DNA of 64,000 nt. Source: Dastarcus helophoroides (taxonomy: Eukaryota > Arthropoda > Insecta > Coleoptera > Bothrideridae). The stretch lies in contig CM053331.1 in NCBI GenBank assembly GCA_028583605.1, forward strand, positions 9,470,857 through 9,534,856. Direction: 5' to 3'. The position numbers and the translations under genes were made by a program. Below the pieces are notes generated by a model, which was not told the origin of the DNA, made no database searches, and saw nothing but the letters and a program-made list of their open reading frames with translations. Positions 1 through 12,800 of the stretch are shown here, piece by piece; positions within the stretch are counted from its first letter, which is position 1, and the number at the start of each line of letters is the position of its first letter.

Positions 1-1720
1 AATGAATCAGTGTCTTATTTTTATTTTGATTATATTATTAACGAAATTTATAATTGTAAGGTCAGGAAAACCACAGAAAATATAATAATATCTCGCACAT
101 GTGAAGGTTATTGTTAAATGCTTTAGACTGCCGAGAATGAAGAAATAGACAGCAACCGACAGAAGGTGCTGCTGCCTGGAATAGTCGCGTTCTATCCCCA
201 GTGGTTTTTCATCATCTCAGTTGGATTTTAGCGAGTATATGTATATACATGCTGCGTAAAATCACTTAGCATGAAACGTAAATCTAAAACACATTTCGAT
301 TAAGTGCCTTAATTTTTCCTATTTCTGTTTTTAACAAGCAATTTTGATTTATTTATAGTTTTGCTAATATATCCTATTATTTAGATAAACAAGTTAAAAG
401 TGTTGCGGTATTAGATCTAAGATCTAAAATTCAACATCCGATTAATGAATTGTTTCTTCTTTCAATATTTTTTTGAAATCGTATTTTCCGAAAGCATAAA
501 GCGTAAGAGAGTAAATGGAACAACGAAACATCGGTATGAAATGTATTTAATTAGGTATGTCAATGAAAGATGAACGATAACTAATTTTGCGGTTTGGATG
601 CCGCGCTGAAAATCCAATGAACGAGGGGAGGATTCGGCACATAACATAACTTATACAGTAAATTTAATTCGTCGAAAACCGAGGGTAAAACAAAGGGAAA
701 CCTTTCGGCTACCGTTTATACACACAAATTTTAATTGATTCGACCAACTTTCCTTCGGCTATATATGTTGTGTTGTCTGGAAAGGAATAATAAATGAATC
801 ATCGTGAGCATTTTTTCGGTTTTCTCCCCAATAAATACCGCCATGAGTTGGATTTGGATCCATTCATGCGGTATGATTAATACGTAAAAGAATTTCATAT
901 TCCAGTGCATTATTAAACGCTTTAGGCAGCATTGTGTACATTTTTGTATCGAACAATCTGATAAAATTTATAATTGAAGAGCTATGATGGACGAGTTTAT
1001 TCAATTTTGATACATACCTGCCTTCCGGATATTTCTATTTTAGAGGATCAGAATATATTTGTTTTAAATAAACTGTTTTGAATTCATGTAATGTTATATA
1101 GAACTAAAAGTCATTCCATTTTATTTCCAATATTTACCACTTAATAAAATGTGCTGTATAATACAATAAATATCAATAAAATACAAAAACAGACAACTAA
1201 CAAAGTCATACGCAAAAGTATAGCACATCGTTAGTTTCATAAAGACTTAATTCTCAAATTTTTTTTGATGAATTTGCCTTCGCGTACCAATATTGCGGAC
1301 AAAGCTGAGAATGAAAATATTTAGCTAGTTCAATTTAGTTTAAATTTGTTGAGAATTAAATTGAAAGTTTGGGGTTAAAGTGAAATTCGATTTGACATTT
1401 AAACAATTTAAAATGTTGAAGTTTAAAATTAAACGAGGAAAACGATAAATATGATAGAAGAAATCTAAAAGTTGCAAAATTTTATTTTTTTTAACCTTGA
1501 ACGATATTTTAATCTTTATATATAAATATGGAAACTGACTGATATAATCAACGCCAGCCCAAACCACTAACTCTAGGACCTCGAAATTTTTCACAGAGGT
1601 TCTTTTTGTAACGTAGGTGCACACTAAGAAGGGATTTTCGGAAATTCGAGCTCTAAGGGGGCATAACGGGGCGCTAAAAGTACGCTTTGACATTTGTCAA
1701 TGTGACAGATATAGGAAATT
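1..1720. other. AT-rich DNA, no gene recognised
   Basis: Read in all frames. ORFs are short and without recognisable domains. A less AT-biased patch near 120-240 and another near 790-900 look like ordinary unique sequence, possibly intronic or intergenic. I see no promoter, splice-bounded exon or RNA gene that I can defend. Confidence 0.5.
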
Positions 1721-1967
1721 CCCGCTAAAGTTGCGTCACCGTACTGGATCGACCGTTAAAGTTGCTACTCCCCCTTATCCCTACTATTGTCGAAAAATAT
1801 ATATGTTTTATTGCTCCTTGCGCGGTTGAGTAGGTTATTCAAAAGTGGCGCCAAAACTCTAAAGTCTAATTTGTTTTTCGAAAATTGGAGTGGGGGAATA
1901 TCCGCGCAACTTCAACGATTTCAACAATTTTATCTAGCGGACAACTTTAGCGGGGGCAACTTTAGCG
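1721..1967. repeat. Foldback repeat with CGCTAAAGTTGC ends, copy 1
   Basis: The left edge reads CCCGCTAAAGTTGCG and the right edge contains CAACTTTAGCGGG (1942-1954), so the ends are inverted repeats. Further copies of the core, GTTAAAGTTGCT and CAACTTTAGCG, lie just inside and outside. The interior from CCGTACTGGATCGACC to the GTGGGGGAATATC stretch is repeated at 57561-57820. This is the layout of a small non-autonomous DNA transposon with subterminal repeats. The superfamily is not identified and no clear target-site duplication was found. Confidence 0.7.
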
Positions 1968-4072
1968 ACTGTACGGGTATCAAAATTCGAGTAGGCAAAC
2001 GGCAACTCACAGAATAATCAATTAGATAATCTACAGACTATTCTGTGCGCAAATTAATAATTTCGACAGTACGTCGGCAGCTGTTTACAATTTTTGAATT
2101 TATAATCGTTTTTATTGTTTAAACATTTTAATTTATCGATTAAAAAGATAAATGACTGTGAGATTGATAAGTATCGACAGGAAAGTGGCGCAATAAATTG
2201 TCATTCCCATTATTGCAGATAGGAGTGACGGAATTTTCCTGTCAAAAACTTAAAATTTTATAAGGAGCTTCCTGTAGTAAATTTTCTCTTTTAAAATGAA
2301 GACATCCAGATGTTTTCATACTTAATTCATATCCAAATTTAAGCTTCGACACAATTCTGGTCCTATATAAGAGGTAGATATACATTTGAAGCAAGTAAAT
2401 TTTTAAGCAGGATTTTAAGACAAATTGTTCATATAATATGCTAATTTTAACCCTTATTGCGAAATTTGCATTTTTGTTTTAACAATATATTTTTGATAGA
2501 TTAAAACACGGTTCTGTAATATTTCTCCGCAAAGTTTATAGACGATTACGGAAAAAAAAAATGTGCAGCAATTAAAATATTTGAATTTCGTAATAAAATT
2601 TAGTGTTGGAGCTCAAAATTAAATTCTAAACAACTTTTTTATAAGTTTTTTTGGTAGCTTCAACGTAAAGTAATATATACATTTTGAGTTTCGAAATATT
2701 TTAAAAGAATTATTTAAAATCTAATTATTCTGTGTAAATCTAAATATTGGAACAATAATTTAGGAATTTTTCAGAATAATATTTAATTCTAACAAGAAAT
2801 TAATACATCATTATTCAAATTAATTAAAATATTTTTTCTTTTCGATTTTTATAGTAAACACCAATTGTCAAAAAATCATCTTTGTATTTATATGATTATA
2901 TGATTTGTTTTTAAATTTTTCAACTTTAGAAAAAAAGTTTTGGCACTTGAAATATACTAACAATAAGAAAAAACAAACGTTGAGGTTTCATAGTTCCATC
3001 TTTTAGTAGGAATTCCCCAGAATTCAATATTATTTGTCCTGTATCCCGCCTAATAGTTCTTTGGGCTAAACCAAACATTCAAAATAATAAGTTAATTCTA
3101 TTTTACCTTAAATTTTTGATTTTTTAAAAAAATCTATGTTTAAAGAAGGAAAGTACTATTTATATAAAAATCTCAACTTCAAACTTGGAATTTCGAAAAA
3201 TTTGTATATTTTCTCTTTTCTCTTAAATTTATTTTTTTTGTTTTAGTGATTTCCAGTTTAAACTTGACATGTATTCCTAAATTCTGTATTTTTCAAAATT
3301 TTTACTTTTTTTCGAAATTTCGAGTTGAAAGTTGCAATTTGTATTTGTGTTTCTAAATATTTCAATTTAAAAATCAAGTTCTAAACGTTTTCTAAAGACT
3401 TTTCGACATTTTTCTTGAAATTTATAGGAAAACTTGATTTTTTTATAAAGAATTTGCTTGTTTCGAAATGTCTATTTTTTTTTCAAAACTCCAAATTAAG
3501 AATTGAAATGTGTACAATTTTTCGCAAAATTTCAATGTAAGACCGAAACTACCAAAAATTATTTCATACTTTTTCTATTTTTATGTTACAAATCTTTTGA
3601 TTTTGAAATCAAACTTAAGGATTAATTTTAATTTTTTCTCAAAATTGTACTGTAAACTAAAAATTATTTTCCAAAATTTGTAATTTTGTGTTTAACAAGT
3701 TATTAAAATTCTTAAACTTAAACTTAAAACTTTTTCCTTGAATTTTGAAAGAAAAGCTTTTTTTCTACAATTTTGACATAAAAGTTAAAAGTACAAATAT
3801 TTTTTAAATGATTTAATACCAAAATATACATTATTCTATTGAAAAAAATTCGTCTTTAAATTTGAAAATTCGACCTTTTTTTAGATATTTCGGATTAAAA
3901 CTTGACTATTATTTTAAATTTCCTAGTTTAAATTTCTCCTGTTTTTTCTTATAAAATTTTAAAGAGTTTATCGAAAATTTTTTTGCAGTTTTACTAAGTA
4001 CATTGACCTTCAAATATCTAATGTTTTTGTCTAAGTTCAAGTGATAATTTGTGTTTGTCTTTATAAAGATAA
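1968..4072. repeat. AT-rich oligomeric block, mixed orientation
   Basis: From about 2260 the sequence is made of short degenerate motifs of the type TTTCAAAATTTCGA and TTTTTCGAAATTTCGAG, with no lasting reading frame. 1968-2260 is less biased and unassigned. It resembles the blocks at 8-13 kb and 37-44 kb. No gene seen. Confidence 0.6.
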
Positions 4073-4446
4073 TGTTACGGGCTTATCGGTTCAAATTGAT
4101 TACCACGTGTGAATTACACCACTTTATTACCAAACTTAACTTGGATCACCACAATTGAACAATTAACTCACTTATTATTAACTTCTACTAACTCACTAAT
4201 TACACTGACTCTAACTGACCAACTTGAGGGAAAGCTGACCGCCTTTTTATAGTTTTGGCCCGCAGGTTCTAGAACTTTTTGACAGATAAGGCTTATCGTT
4301 CCCGAAATTTCTGGAACGCTTACCTGCCGTTTGTTTCGTTATCGCGGTCGCTTTCTCCTTATCAGATCATTCTAGAAACTTTTCTCATGTACTAAATGCT
4401 ACAATTCTATTCTAAATTCTATTCCAACTATTTACATTGCGTTACA
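4073..4446 (-). mobile_element. Solo LTR, gypsy-like, 374 bp, minus orientation
   Basis: The block starts TGTTACGGGC and ends TTGCGTTACA on the plus strand, so it is bounded by TG...CA, and it is flanked on both sides by ATAA (4069-4072 and 4447-4450), a 4-bp target-site duplication. On the minus strand it has a TATA-like CTATAAAAAGG (4242-4252) and AATAAA-like GTAATAAAGTGG downstream, the usual order for an LTR promoter and polyadenylation signal. It matches the element at 27540-27913 along most of its length (for example the GATAAGCCTTAT and TTCTAGAACC segments). No internal gag-pol sequence adjoins it, so it is best read as the product of LTR-LTR recombination. The 4-bp duplication fits Ty3/gypsy-type integration. 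Confidence 0.85.
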
Positions 4447-4450
4447 ATAA

Positions 4451-5260
4451 TTTACTTTATTTAGCTGATTGCTAATACATTAAAAACATTTAACTAAGAA
4501 TGCTTAAAAAAAAGAATTCAGATATTAAAATTAGAAATCTAAAAAAAGTAAAATTTGAAAATTAAACTGCACTTTTCGCTTGAAAATTTTGGGAGAAAAT
4601 AAAAGATAAAATTCGAAATTTAAATTTTAAAGTGAACAGTATGGAAGTTCTAAGAAAAAACTTTTCGAAGTTCAACTCAAAATTTTAACTTTCAGTCCAA
4701 AATCATTTCAAAAAGTACAAATTTCCAGCTTGGAATTCAGTTCCTTTCCAAAATCGAAATAAAAAGTAAAACTTTAAAATCAAAGTTGCAGTTGAAACAA
4801 TTTTTTTTTCAGACTGAACTCCAAATTTCTACTAAGACATCGATTTTGAAAACTAAAGAATTTTAAAATTGAAATGGAGCTTTAGAGATTTTAATAGAAA
4901 TGTCAATTAGGTGAGATTTCTAGGGTAAATTTAATATTCAGAACAAACACTTTTATGAGAAACAGAGAAATTTTGAATTTTAAGTAAAACTTCTCAGTTT
5001 TCTTTTTTGAACTAGGCAATTTAAAGTCGAAACTGTGAGCTATAAGGTTTCCAATTCGAGAAGAAATTATAAATATGAAGTTAAGACTGGAAATTATTAA
5101 GTCTTTTTAAAAATTTCGATTTCAAAGTTAATCTTTTTGCCCCGACTTTGTTGCTAGAAACTTGACAGCTCTACTTTAAAAGGATTTTTGTCAATTTTAA
5201 AAACTACGATTTTGTGAATACTGTTTGTAACTTTGAACAGCTGATTATAGTATATTTTTC
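4451..5260. repeat. AT-rich oligomeric block
   Basis: Short AAAATTTGAAAATT and TTTTAAAGT style motifs with no reading frame of note. It continues the pattern seen before the solo LTR, so the LTR appears to have inserted into an existing block. No gene seen. Confidence 0.55.
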
Positions 5261-5814
5261 TTCTGTTAATTTTTACGTAATACTTAAGAGCCATTCGTTT
5301 TATTGTGCTTATCTAAACTAATTTTATAAATGGGAAAATATGTTGCGTTGTATCTATTAATGCGGCTCCCCCGTGCTATCTTATGATAACCTTCTTACTC
5401 AGGATTACTTTTTGCTTACAATGGAAATAGTTTTTTTTTTGGCTGAGCACATAGAAGCGCTGTCATCGGTGTCATATCCAAAACAAAACAAATCCATGTC
5501 TTAATTTAGCAAACTATGAAATTGCAAAACTGTTTGTAACTTTGGATAGTTGATTACATATTTATATTTCTGTTACCTAATTTCTACCCTTGCATATGCA
5601 GTACTAAAGAAGGTATCTTAGCTAACCATTGACGGACTAATCCACAATCTAAATCTTTGGATATAGAAACCTAAACTTGGATAATAGGATTCTATTAATG
5701 ACTATACCGGTAAATGGGCAGCGCCTAACGTGGAAAGTTTTTTTTTTAGAAAATTGAACCTCGAGAAAATCCAATAACATATTCACATCTTCTAAAAAAC
5801 AGTCATCTAATTCT
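5261..5814. other. Unassigned sequence
   Basis: Less repetitive than its neighbours. A phrase near 5222-5236 (CTGTTTGTAACTTTG) recurs near 5529-5543, which suggests an old local duplication. No coding or RNA gene recognised. Confidence 0.4.
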
Positions 5815-5855
5815 GCTCGGACGAAATCGCGGGTAACAGCTAGTATATAATAGGT
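5815..5855 (+). mobile_element. 3'-terminal scrap of an RTE/SINE-type retroposon
   Basis: GACGAAATCGCGGGTAACAG followed by CTAGTATATAATA resembles the tail of widespread insect retroposons, which commonly end in a GACGAAGTCGCGGG-like motif and an AT-rich tail. This rests on remembered resemblance, not a search. Only the tail is evident here; the upstream part was not delimited. Confidence 0.4.
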
Positions 5856-5901
5856 TTAATTCTAAAATAAAACATTTCTAATTTTCCTATTAATTTTAAG
5901 T

Positions 5902-6183
5902 TTAAATTTGGATATTAAAACAGTTTAAAAAGTTAATTTTGAACTCGCAATTTTGGAAAAATAGTGAAAATTTGAAATATTTGCATAACTTTGTTGGGGC
6001 TGTAAAGCAGACCGTCTCCAAAAGGTCGTGGATGTTCCGGTTCCTTCCGAAGACTTCTCCGAGGAACCTCGCCAGCTCTAACTTAATCAAGAGGTGACTA
6101 ACTTTGTCAAAGACGATCTTTTTAGCGATTTTTTTCTTTCTCTTTCTACACCAAATTTCGGCTGTATTGAGCCCCTTCCACAT
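5902..6183 (-). pseudogene. Possible degenerate coding fragment, unidentified
   Basis: A 93-codon minus-strand frame lies in a patch that is GC-richer than its surroundings (about 5990-6180). The middle, around LELARFLGEVFGRNRNIHDL, reads like ordinary protein, while the C-terminal third is low-complexity Phe/Lys-rich sequence typical of the AT-rich background. No domain is recognised and no convincing splice sites bound it. It may be a decayed transposon piece or chance. Confidence 0.2.
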
Positions 6184-7402
6184 TCAAAAATTAAATGACC
6201 TTTTATTTTCCTGTGCTTTTTTTTATTTTAGCTTTACCTTCAAATTTTCTCTTTTTTTAAAATACCCTTATCCGGTATTAAATAGGCTTGCTTTCAATAT
6301 AGTGAACATAGATGAACATTGAACATCTCAAGGCATAAGCAAATCAATAACAAAATTTATGCAAGTTCTGCGGGTGTTTACGTGTTTCCAATACAATTTT
6401 CAAATGGGGCCATGATACTTATATTTCATTTGCATTTTTACGAGTTAACACAGAGCATCATATTTCACCAACATAACTTTAACTTAATCTCGTAGCTCTC
6501 TGCTTTTTCCTTTTACTTCAAGTCAGCGCCTCCAGTTATTGCAATATTATTCCGTGTATATTTCCCTCCTATATGTGGTCGTGATTTTAATATTCCCCAG
6601 AGTAAATAAGACCAGAAAAATAGAAATATGGAATCCCGCTAAGAGTCTGTGGTTTCATCTGGTTTAATTATAGACTCATTATTTTAACGAGAGGATGCGA
6701 GTAACAAAGCGTAAAGTATGCGACAACATAGATTAAAAAAACTGGAATAATTGAAACACTAGCACTCTCTCTAATGAATCTTTCCCATATTAATTGAAAG
6801 TAAAACAAAACCGAAGTAGTTCAATATTGGAGTTGTGGAAGTTTTCCCATTTCTTATCGATTTTCGACACATCGAAATTTAAATCTAAACGTTCACTAGT
6901 GAAAAAACTTCGAGAACAATTTGTAAAATTACACTTTATTTAATACAAAAGCCGATATCGAACGTGATGAATTTTAGAGTGCATTATATTTTATTGACAC
7001 AAAAGTTGACCCAATTTAATACAAAATGGGGAAAATAATGTACGTATAATGAAGTTTATTAATCATCGTTTTATAACTGCGACATACGTTCCTGTTTCTT
7101 TTCATTTCACTATTACAACAGTTAAATATTATGTCACTAATAGACCAAGAGCAAGGTTTACAACATATATCTGTACACACTGAAGACTATTTATAAAAGA
7201 ATAATGAAAAAAAGTAATATTTGGTCAATTTTAATATTTTTTTAATGTAAATATTTCAAGTAGGGCAACATTTCTACTAGCACATGTATATAGGGTGCAT
7301 ACAGGTATTTAATAAGTGACAATGCCCTAGGCACACAATGCCTAGTAAATTAATGAGCCACTGGTTAACCCTTAATTTAATAAATTAACTGAAAGATAGT
7401 CG
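6184..7402. other. Unassigned AT-rich DNA
   Basis: No frame over 72 codons and no repeat pair found in the window. It looks like ordinary non-coding insect DNA. Confidence 0.4.
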
Positions 7403-7466
7403 GGCGAATTCACCATTTTTTGCCATTCAGTCGATCGAACTGAGTGACAAAAATGGTGAATGCGCC
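7403..7466. other. 64-nt near-perfect hairpin
   Basis: GGCGAATTCACCATTTTTTG at the start pairs with CAAAAATGGTGAATGCGCC at the end, around the loop CGATCGA. About 25 of 29 arm positions can pair. The size and shape are compatible with a microRNA-type precursor stem, but also with a very small inverted-repeat element. No second copy was seen in the window. Confidence 0.6.
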
Positions 7467-8080
7467 AGTCCCTTTAATTGGCAGTGATGTCCAAGTGATA
7501 GGAAATAGAACTATTTACCATCCTAATTAGTAATTAAACGTTATTAATCAAAAAATACATCACAAATAGGTCACTAAAGTGATGTTCTCGAAGCGGTTAA
7601 AATATTGCACTTACCTTGAATTCGTAAATTAATAAAAAGTGGCATGCACATAAATTTATATAATACCTACATTTAAAGCTAATGTTTAAAGCATGCAGGT
7701 ATTAATTTGATAACTAATATCCATTGGGACTTATCAATATAAACCTGGTCCACTTGAAATATAGCCTAAAGGAATATGGATTAGTCATTTGGGATAAACC
7801 TGAAAAGTCGTTAAAATCGGCGAAGCGTGTTGCCGATAAAGCTTTTAATTAATATTGACGAAAGATAAATGATTTGTGTTATTGCTCTATAGACAGTATA
7901 ACGAAATATGAACAAATTTTTTTTTATGTCTTTAAAAAATATTTTGCTGAGATTAAAGTCTTGAATCTTGTCGGGGTTTGCATTTATTTTTGTTAAACGG
8001 CCAAATGCAATGTTTATATTAGGATGTTGGTCGGACCAAAAAATCGTTGATTAAACCAGAAATGGCGACCTTGTAAGTTG
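7467..8080. other. Unassigned DNA
   Basis: No sustained frame. A short stretch near 7770-7840 reads through as KEYGLVIWDKPEKSLKSAKR in one plus frame, faintly like the end of a LINE polymerase, but it is too short to call. Confidence 0.35.
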
Positions 8081-8890
8081 TTTTAGAAATTTCCATTTTT
8101 TTACTAAAAAATTCATCTGATTTGAAATTTTAATTTTTCCAAAATTTGGCTTTCTTAAATTCCAATGTTATTCTCAAAAGAGACCTTTTTCTAAATGTAT
8201 TTTTCTTATAAATATCTAACTCCCTTATTAGACTTTTTCTAAATTTTGAATTTTTCTGGAAAATATGATTGCTAGAATTTTGACTTGTCTTTCAAAATTC
8301 GTATTTTTTCAATATTCATTTTTTTACAAATCAACCAATTTTAAAGAATTGACTTTTAAATCCCAATTTCTGAAAAGTTTAATTTGTTTCTTAAATTTTG
8401 TTATTTTTTCAAAATTTCGTCTTTTCTTTCAAAATTCTTTTTAGCAAAATTTATATTTCTGAAAGTAATTTTTTTCCTCAAAATTTGTCTTTTTATGAAA
8501 AAGCGGACTTTTTTCTCAATTCTTCTTTTTAGTTACAATTTTATTTCAAGTATTGAAAATTCTTTTTTAATTTAATTTTGAAAGATTTCGTTTTTTTTTA
8601 AGTTTGGAAATTCAGAGGTTTGTTTTTTCTAAAACCAGCTTTTTGGGATTTCAATTTATGTTTGACGTTGATCTTTTTTTTTAAATTTCGATCTTATTCC
8701 CAAAATTTCCCTTTCTTCTTACAAATTGAAATTTTAATGGACCAGACCCAGCTTTTATTTAAGATGTTGACCTACCAAAAAATGGGTTCTTCCAAATTTC
8801 TATTTATTTCTTCATTTTACTGAAAGTTTGACTATTTCTGGAGATAATATTTTTTATTTCTCTAAATATCGATTTTGCTTTCGAAATTTG
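8081..8890 (+). repeat. T-rich oligomeric block
   Basis: Runs of TTTTTCAAAATTTCG and TTTTTAAATTTCGAT motifs on the plus strand. The opening TTTTAGAAATTTCCATTTTT resembles the sequence at 58300-58325, so this may be another copy of the long AT-rich element. Phe/Lys-rich frames here are artefacts of the composition. Confidence 0.6.
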
Positions 8891-8897
8891 TTTGTTC

Positions 8898-9040
8898 ATA
8901 ATTATTAAACCTTATTAACAATCAAAACATCATAATACATTGAAAATTTTACAATTGTGAAATGTTTAATATCTGTTGCTGTTTTAATCGTTAATAAAGT
9001 TAAATAGTTATGAATATTAAAGAATTCCACGAAGTACTAG
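8898..9040. repeat. Small inverted-repeat element (MITE-like), copy 1
   Basis: Left part CATAATTATTAAACCTTATT and right part TCGTTAATAAAGTTAAATAG are inverted, and both match the element at 23243-23462, including the trailing ATTAAAGAATTCCACGAA. It is shorter than that copy. It is a non-autonomous foldback element of unknown superfamily with no coding capacity. Confidence 0.6.
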
Positions 9041-9302
9041 GTGGAAATGTCAAATTTGTTTCTCGAAATTTCAACTTATTTTTTTTAGAAATTACATCCA
9101 AATTTTATTAAAAAAATCAACGTTGAAGTACGTAAAATATATAGATTTTTGATATTAAAAAAGCTATCACTTGATTCAACATCTTGAATTTTAATGTAGA
9201 ATTATTAAACGATTCATCTAAAAGTTTATTATCATTCTGGTAGAATTGTCGTACTTTATATTATTTTTCTAATATATCCTAAACGGAAGATGCCTTTACA
9301 GG

Positions 9303-9608
9303 TCTGAGAGAGGGCGGGCGTTTCGGTTGACATTTTCCCATTTATCTTGAAGACACTTAGCCAGAAGGTGGGACGGATCCCGTTCAAAGGGAACTGCCGA
9401 GGAAAGAATAATAGATCTCAAGGTAGAAAAATCATGTTGAACCCATGTTTCATATTGCGACAGTTCTTGATTACAAGCATTTAGGTCAGTAGTGCCATCA
9501 GTTTAATACACTGTCCGCCGAACAAATCACCAACTTCTTGCTGCAATATTAACAAGCTTCTTGCCAACGCGTCAGACCTAACCTTAAGATATCTCATATT
9601 TTTTCTCA
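9303..9608 (-). CDS. Candidate exon or exon fragment, helical protein
   Basis: On the minus strand two good frames join with a one-base shift near 9480: the first includes ALARSLLILQQEVGDLFGGQ, the second ELSQYETWVQHDFSTLRS and CLQDKWENVNRNARPLSDL. The sequence is non-repetitive and GC-richer than the surroundings. Right after SDL comes GTAAAG (9302-9297), a good splice donor. Regular Leu and Trp spacing suggests alpha-helical, spectrin-repeat-like sequence; that is an inference from pattern only. The frameshift means a pseudogene, a sequencing error, or two exons with an acceptor near the shift (AATCAAG|AACTG is available). Gene not identified. Confidence 0.35.
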
Positions 9609-9829
9609 CTCCGGTCCGACTCGAAGCTTATTTCGACATTTGCCCTCTTTACTATTCTGAGATGGGCAGTTTTTTAAAAAGCCATTAAGCTAGAGCACAT
9701 TAAGTAAACTTGGGTTTCAAAAACCAAACATTGAGCAAGTAAGTAATATAGTTTACTAGTTAATATATCAACCGACGACGCGATACTATTATCACAATCA
9801 CTAGTTATTTTTAACGTGTTCAATGAATC
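9609..9829. other. Unassigned DNA
   Basis: Flank of the exon candidate. No splice acceptor with a strong pyrimidine tract is apparent for it here. Confidence 0.3.
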
Positions 9830-12800
9830 GATGTTTTTCAAATATCGATATTTTTTCAAAATTTCGATTTTGTTTTAATTTCCGTCTTTTCAAATATCAT
9901 CTTTTTCCAAAATTTTTACTTTTTATCAAAAATTTGATATGTTTCAAAATTTATTTTCAAAATTTTCACTTTTGTGAAAATTTCGATTATTTCTTTAAAC
10001 CAAAATTTTTCAGAATTTTAAGCCTTTTAAAAAATCAATTTTATTTTAAGTTTGGACTTTTCCAAAAAGTATATTTCGATTATATTTGAAAATGTTGACT
10101 TTGCTAGGATTATAATTATCGAACATCTAAGCTCTTTCGAAAATCCAGACTTCAAAATTTTTCAGAATTTTCACTCTATGGAAATTCTAACTTTTGAAAA
10201 GGTCGAGTTTTTCAAAAGGTTAAATTTTTTCAAAATTTTAATTTCAAATTTTCAAAGTTAGACTTCTTTTAAAATTTCAACTAGCTGTTAACATGCGTAC
10301 CTTTTTTTTTAAATACATCGACATCGTAAAATTATTACTTTTAGAGTATTTTTTGGATGCCTTTTTAAAAAATTTCCAGTTGTTTGCAAGTTGGTCATAA
10401 TTTTGTAATTTTCTTTCAATGTTTTGGTAACTCCTAAAATTTTGTGATTTTTTAAACAACCACATTCAAAGTCTCGATGTTATTTTGAAAATTCCACTTC
10501 TAAAAACAGAAATTTTCTTAATGTCGACTTTTTTTTATTTCTAACTCTTAATAAATTTTTGACCTCGAATTTTCTTAAAAATTTTGTCATTTTTTAAAAT
10601 TTTTCAGTTTATTTTCAGTTATTCAACCCTTCTTCAAAATGTCAATGTTACCTTGGACTTTTTTAGGATCTTGACTTTTTTAAAATTTCGAAAATTTTTC
10701 AAAATTTTTTTGAATCTTTAATTAAAAATATTGTTTTTTTTTTAAGTGTTACACTACTCTTTAAAATTACTACTTCTTCGAAATTTTGACTTTTCTCACA
10801 ATTCTATTCCGTTCTTTAATATTTATACTCTTCGAAAACTTTGGCTTCTTTGAAAAATTTGGGTGAACATTTTTCAGCTTTTGTAAATCTCAACTTATTT
10901 TTAAAAATTTTAACTATTTTTGAAATCTTTCACTTATTTATAAAATATAACTTTCTTTAAAAATTGCAAATTATTTTGAAAGCTTCGTCATTTTTTTAAA
11001 ATTTTTGAAAAAGTCGCATTTTTTCAAAATTTGAATTTTTTTAAATAAAATTCATTTTATGTTGACGATTTTAACTTTTCATGAAAATTTTGACCTTCTT
11101 CAAAATTTCCATCTTTTTTGAAAATTTTGACTAACATCTCAAACTTTTTGAAACTTTTATTTCTCTAAAATTTTGACTTTTCTACAAATTTTTATTTTTT
11201 TGAAAATTCCGTCTATTTTTGAAAATATCTACCCTTTTGGAATTTATTATAAAATTTGCCATATTTTTAAAATTTTTCAAAACATAATTTAAAAAGTCGA
11301 AATTTTGAAAAAAAGTTGAAACTCGCTAAAAGATTGATATTTGAAAGAAGTTGAAATTGAGGAAATATCCAAATTTCACAATTCTTTGATTATTTGTTTT
11401 GTGACGTCGAAAAACCCAAATCTTCAATGTATTTTAAAATTTTAACATTTACTTGAAATTTTGTTTTAAATATCGATTCCTTTATAAAATTTTGCCCTAA
11501 ATCTAAACAATTTTAAACGCAAAAATTAGAATTTTCTTGTAACCTTTAAGTTTTTTTTTCCAATGTCGATTTTTTTCCTACACTTGCTAGTTTACACTTT
11601 AAATAATTATTTTTTTAGAAAAGTTTAATTTTAGAATAAAAGTTTTAGGCCTTTTTCATATTTCAACTTGTTTGGATTCAAACATTTTTGAGTTTAAAGC
11701 CAAAACTTCGAAAATAAGAGTTGACATTTCGAATTTAATATTGAACCTTTAACCTCAGTGACGACATTATGGTTCTAATCATGATATTTTAACTTTTAGT
11801 CAAAAAATTTGTAGTAAATAATATTTCCCCTTTGCTATTATTTACTAAAAATTTGTAGTTCAAACTCAAGAACTGACTTAAATCTTGAAATTTTGACTTT
11901 GGTTATCGTGATGTTTCAAGTCACTATTACGAAAAAAAAAAGAAAATCCATAATTTTATTTTCTGAAAAAATGATTTAACTTTTATCGTAATTTAAACTT
12001 ATTTGCTAAAAATTTCGAATTTAGTTTTAAAATTTATAGAAACAATGTTCGAATTTGAGAAAATCAACTTTTAATTCAGATATTTGGATATTCGATTTTT
12101 CTGTTCAGAAATATAAAGCTTAGAAAAGTTTAAAATTCGAAATTAAAAATATTTTTAATTTTACTTTTTCTTTTAAAGTCTTGATATTGGCTCAAAATTT
12201 AAACATTTTAAAAACATTTCCATCTCTTTTTCTCTTCAGATTAAGACTTTTTTCTGAAATGAAGAACTAAAAATTTCAAGTTTGGACTTCCGATTTAAGA
12301 AAAATAAACATTTTGTAAAAAAAGATGAAATTTTTTAAATGTTGTTTAAGATTTCAAAATTTTAGGAGAAGTTGGAATTTTGTTATTTGTTGTTAAAACA
12401 TTTGACTCTACTATACGTGCAACGTTACCTTTTTTTCTAAAACTTTAATTGTGAATACCAAATTTTGACCTTTTCGGAAATTCTAAAAGGGTAGGTACTT
12501 AATAAAAATTGTAATTGTTTAAAAAAAGTTGTGAATTTTCCTAAAATGTTGGGTGCATAATTAAATGCCAAATAGTTTTTAGAAATGTTGGATATTTCAA
12601 AGTTACGTCTTTAAACTAAAAATATTGGCCTTTTGTTTTCAAAATTTTGGGGATAAGTAAATTTGAAAATTTTTCTCAGAACCTAAATTATCATTTTTGG
12701 ATTTTTTTTAAAATGTTGACTCAAAACTCTAGAATTTTATCGTTTTTAAAACAGATCGATTAAAATTGTTAAGTTTTGACTTATTTTCATAAACTTCAAA

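Noticed and set aside
1840..1862. AAAGTGGCGCCAAAACTC as a possible retroviral-type tRNA primer site
   Set aside because: No LTR end immediately upstream, and the sequence belongs to a foldback repeat also present at 57561-57820.
8384..8823. Membrane-protein-like Phe-rich frames in the T-rich blocks
   Set aside because: The same pattern appears in every T-rich block in all frames; it follows from TTT and TTC codons.
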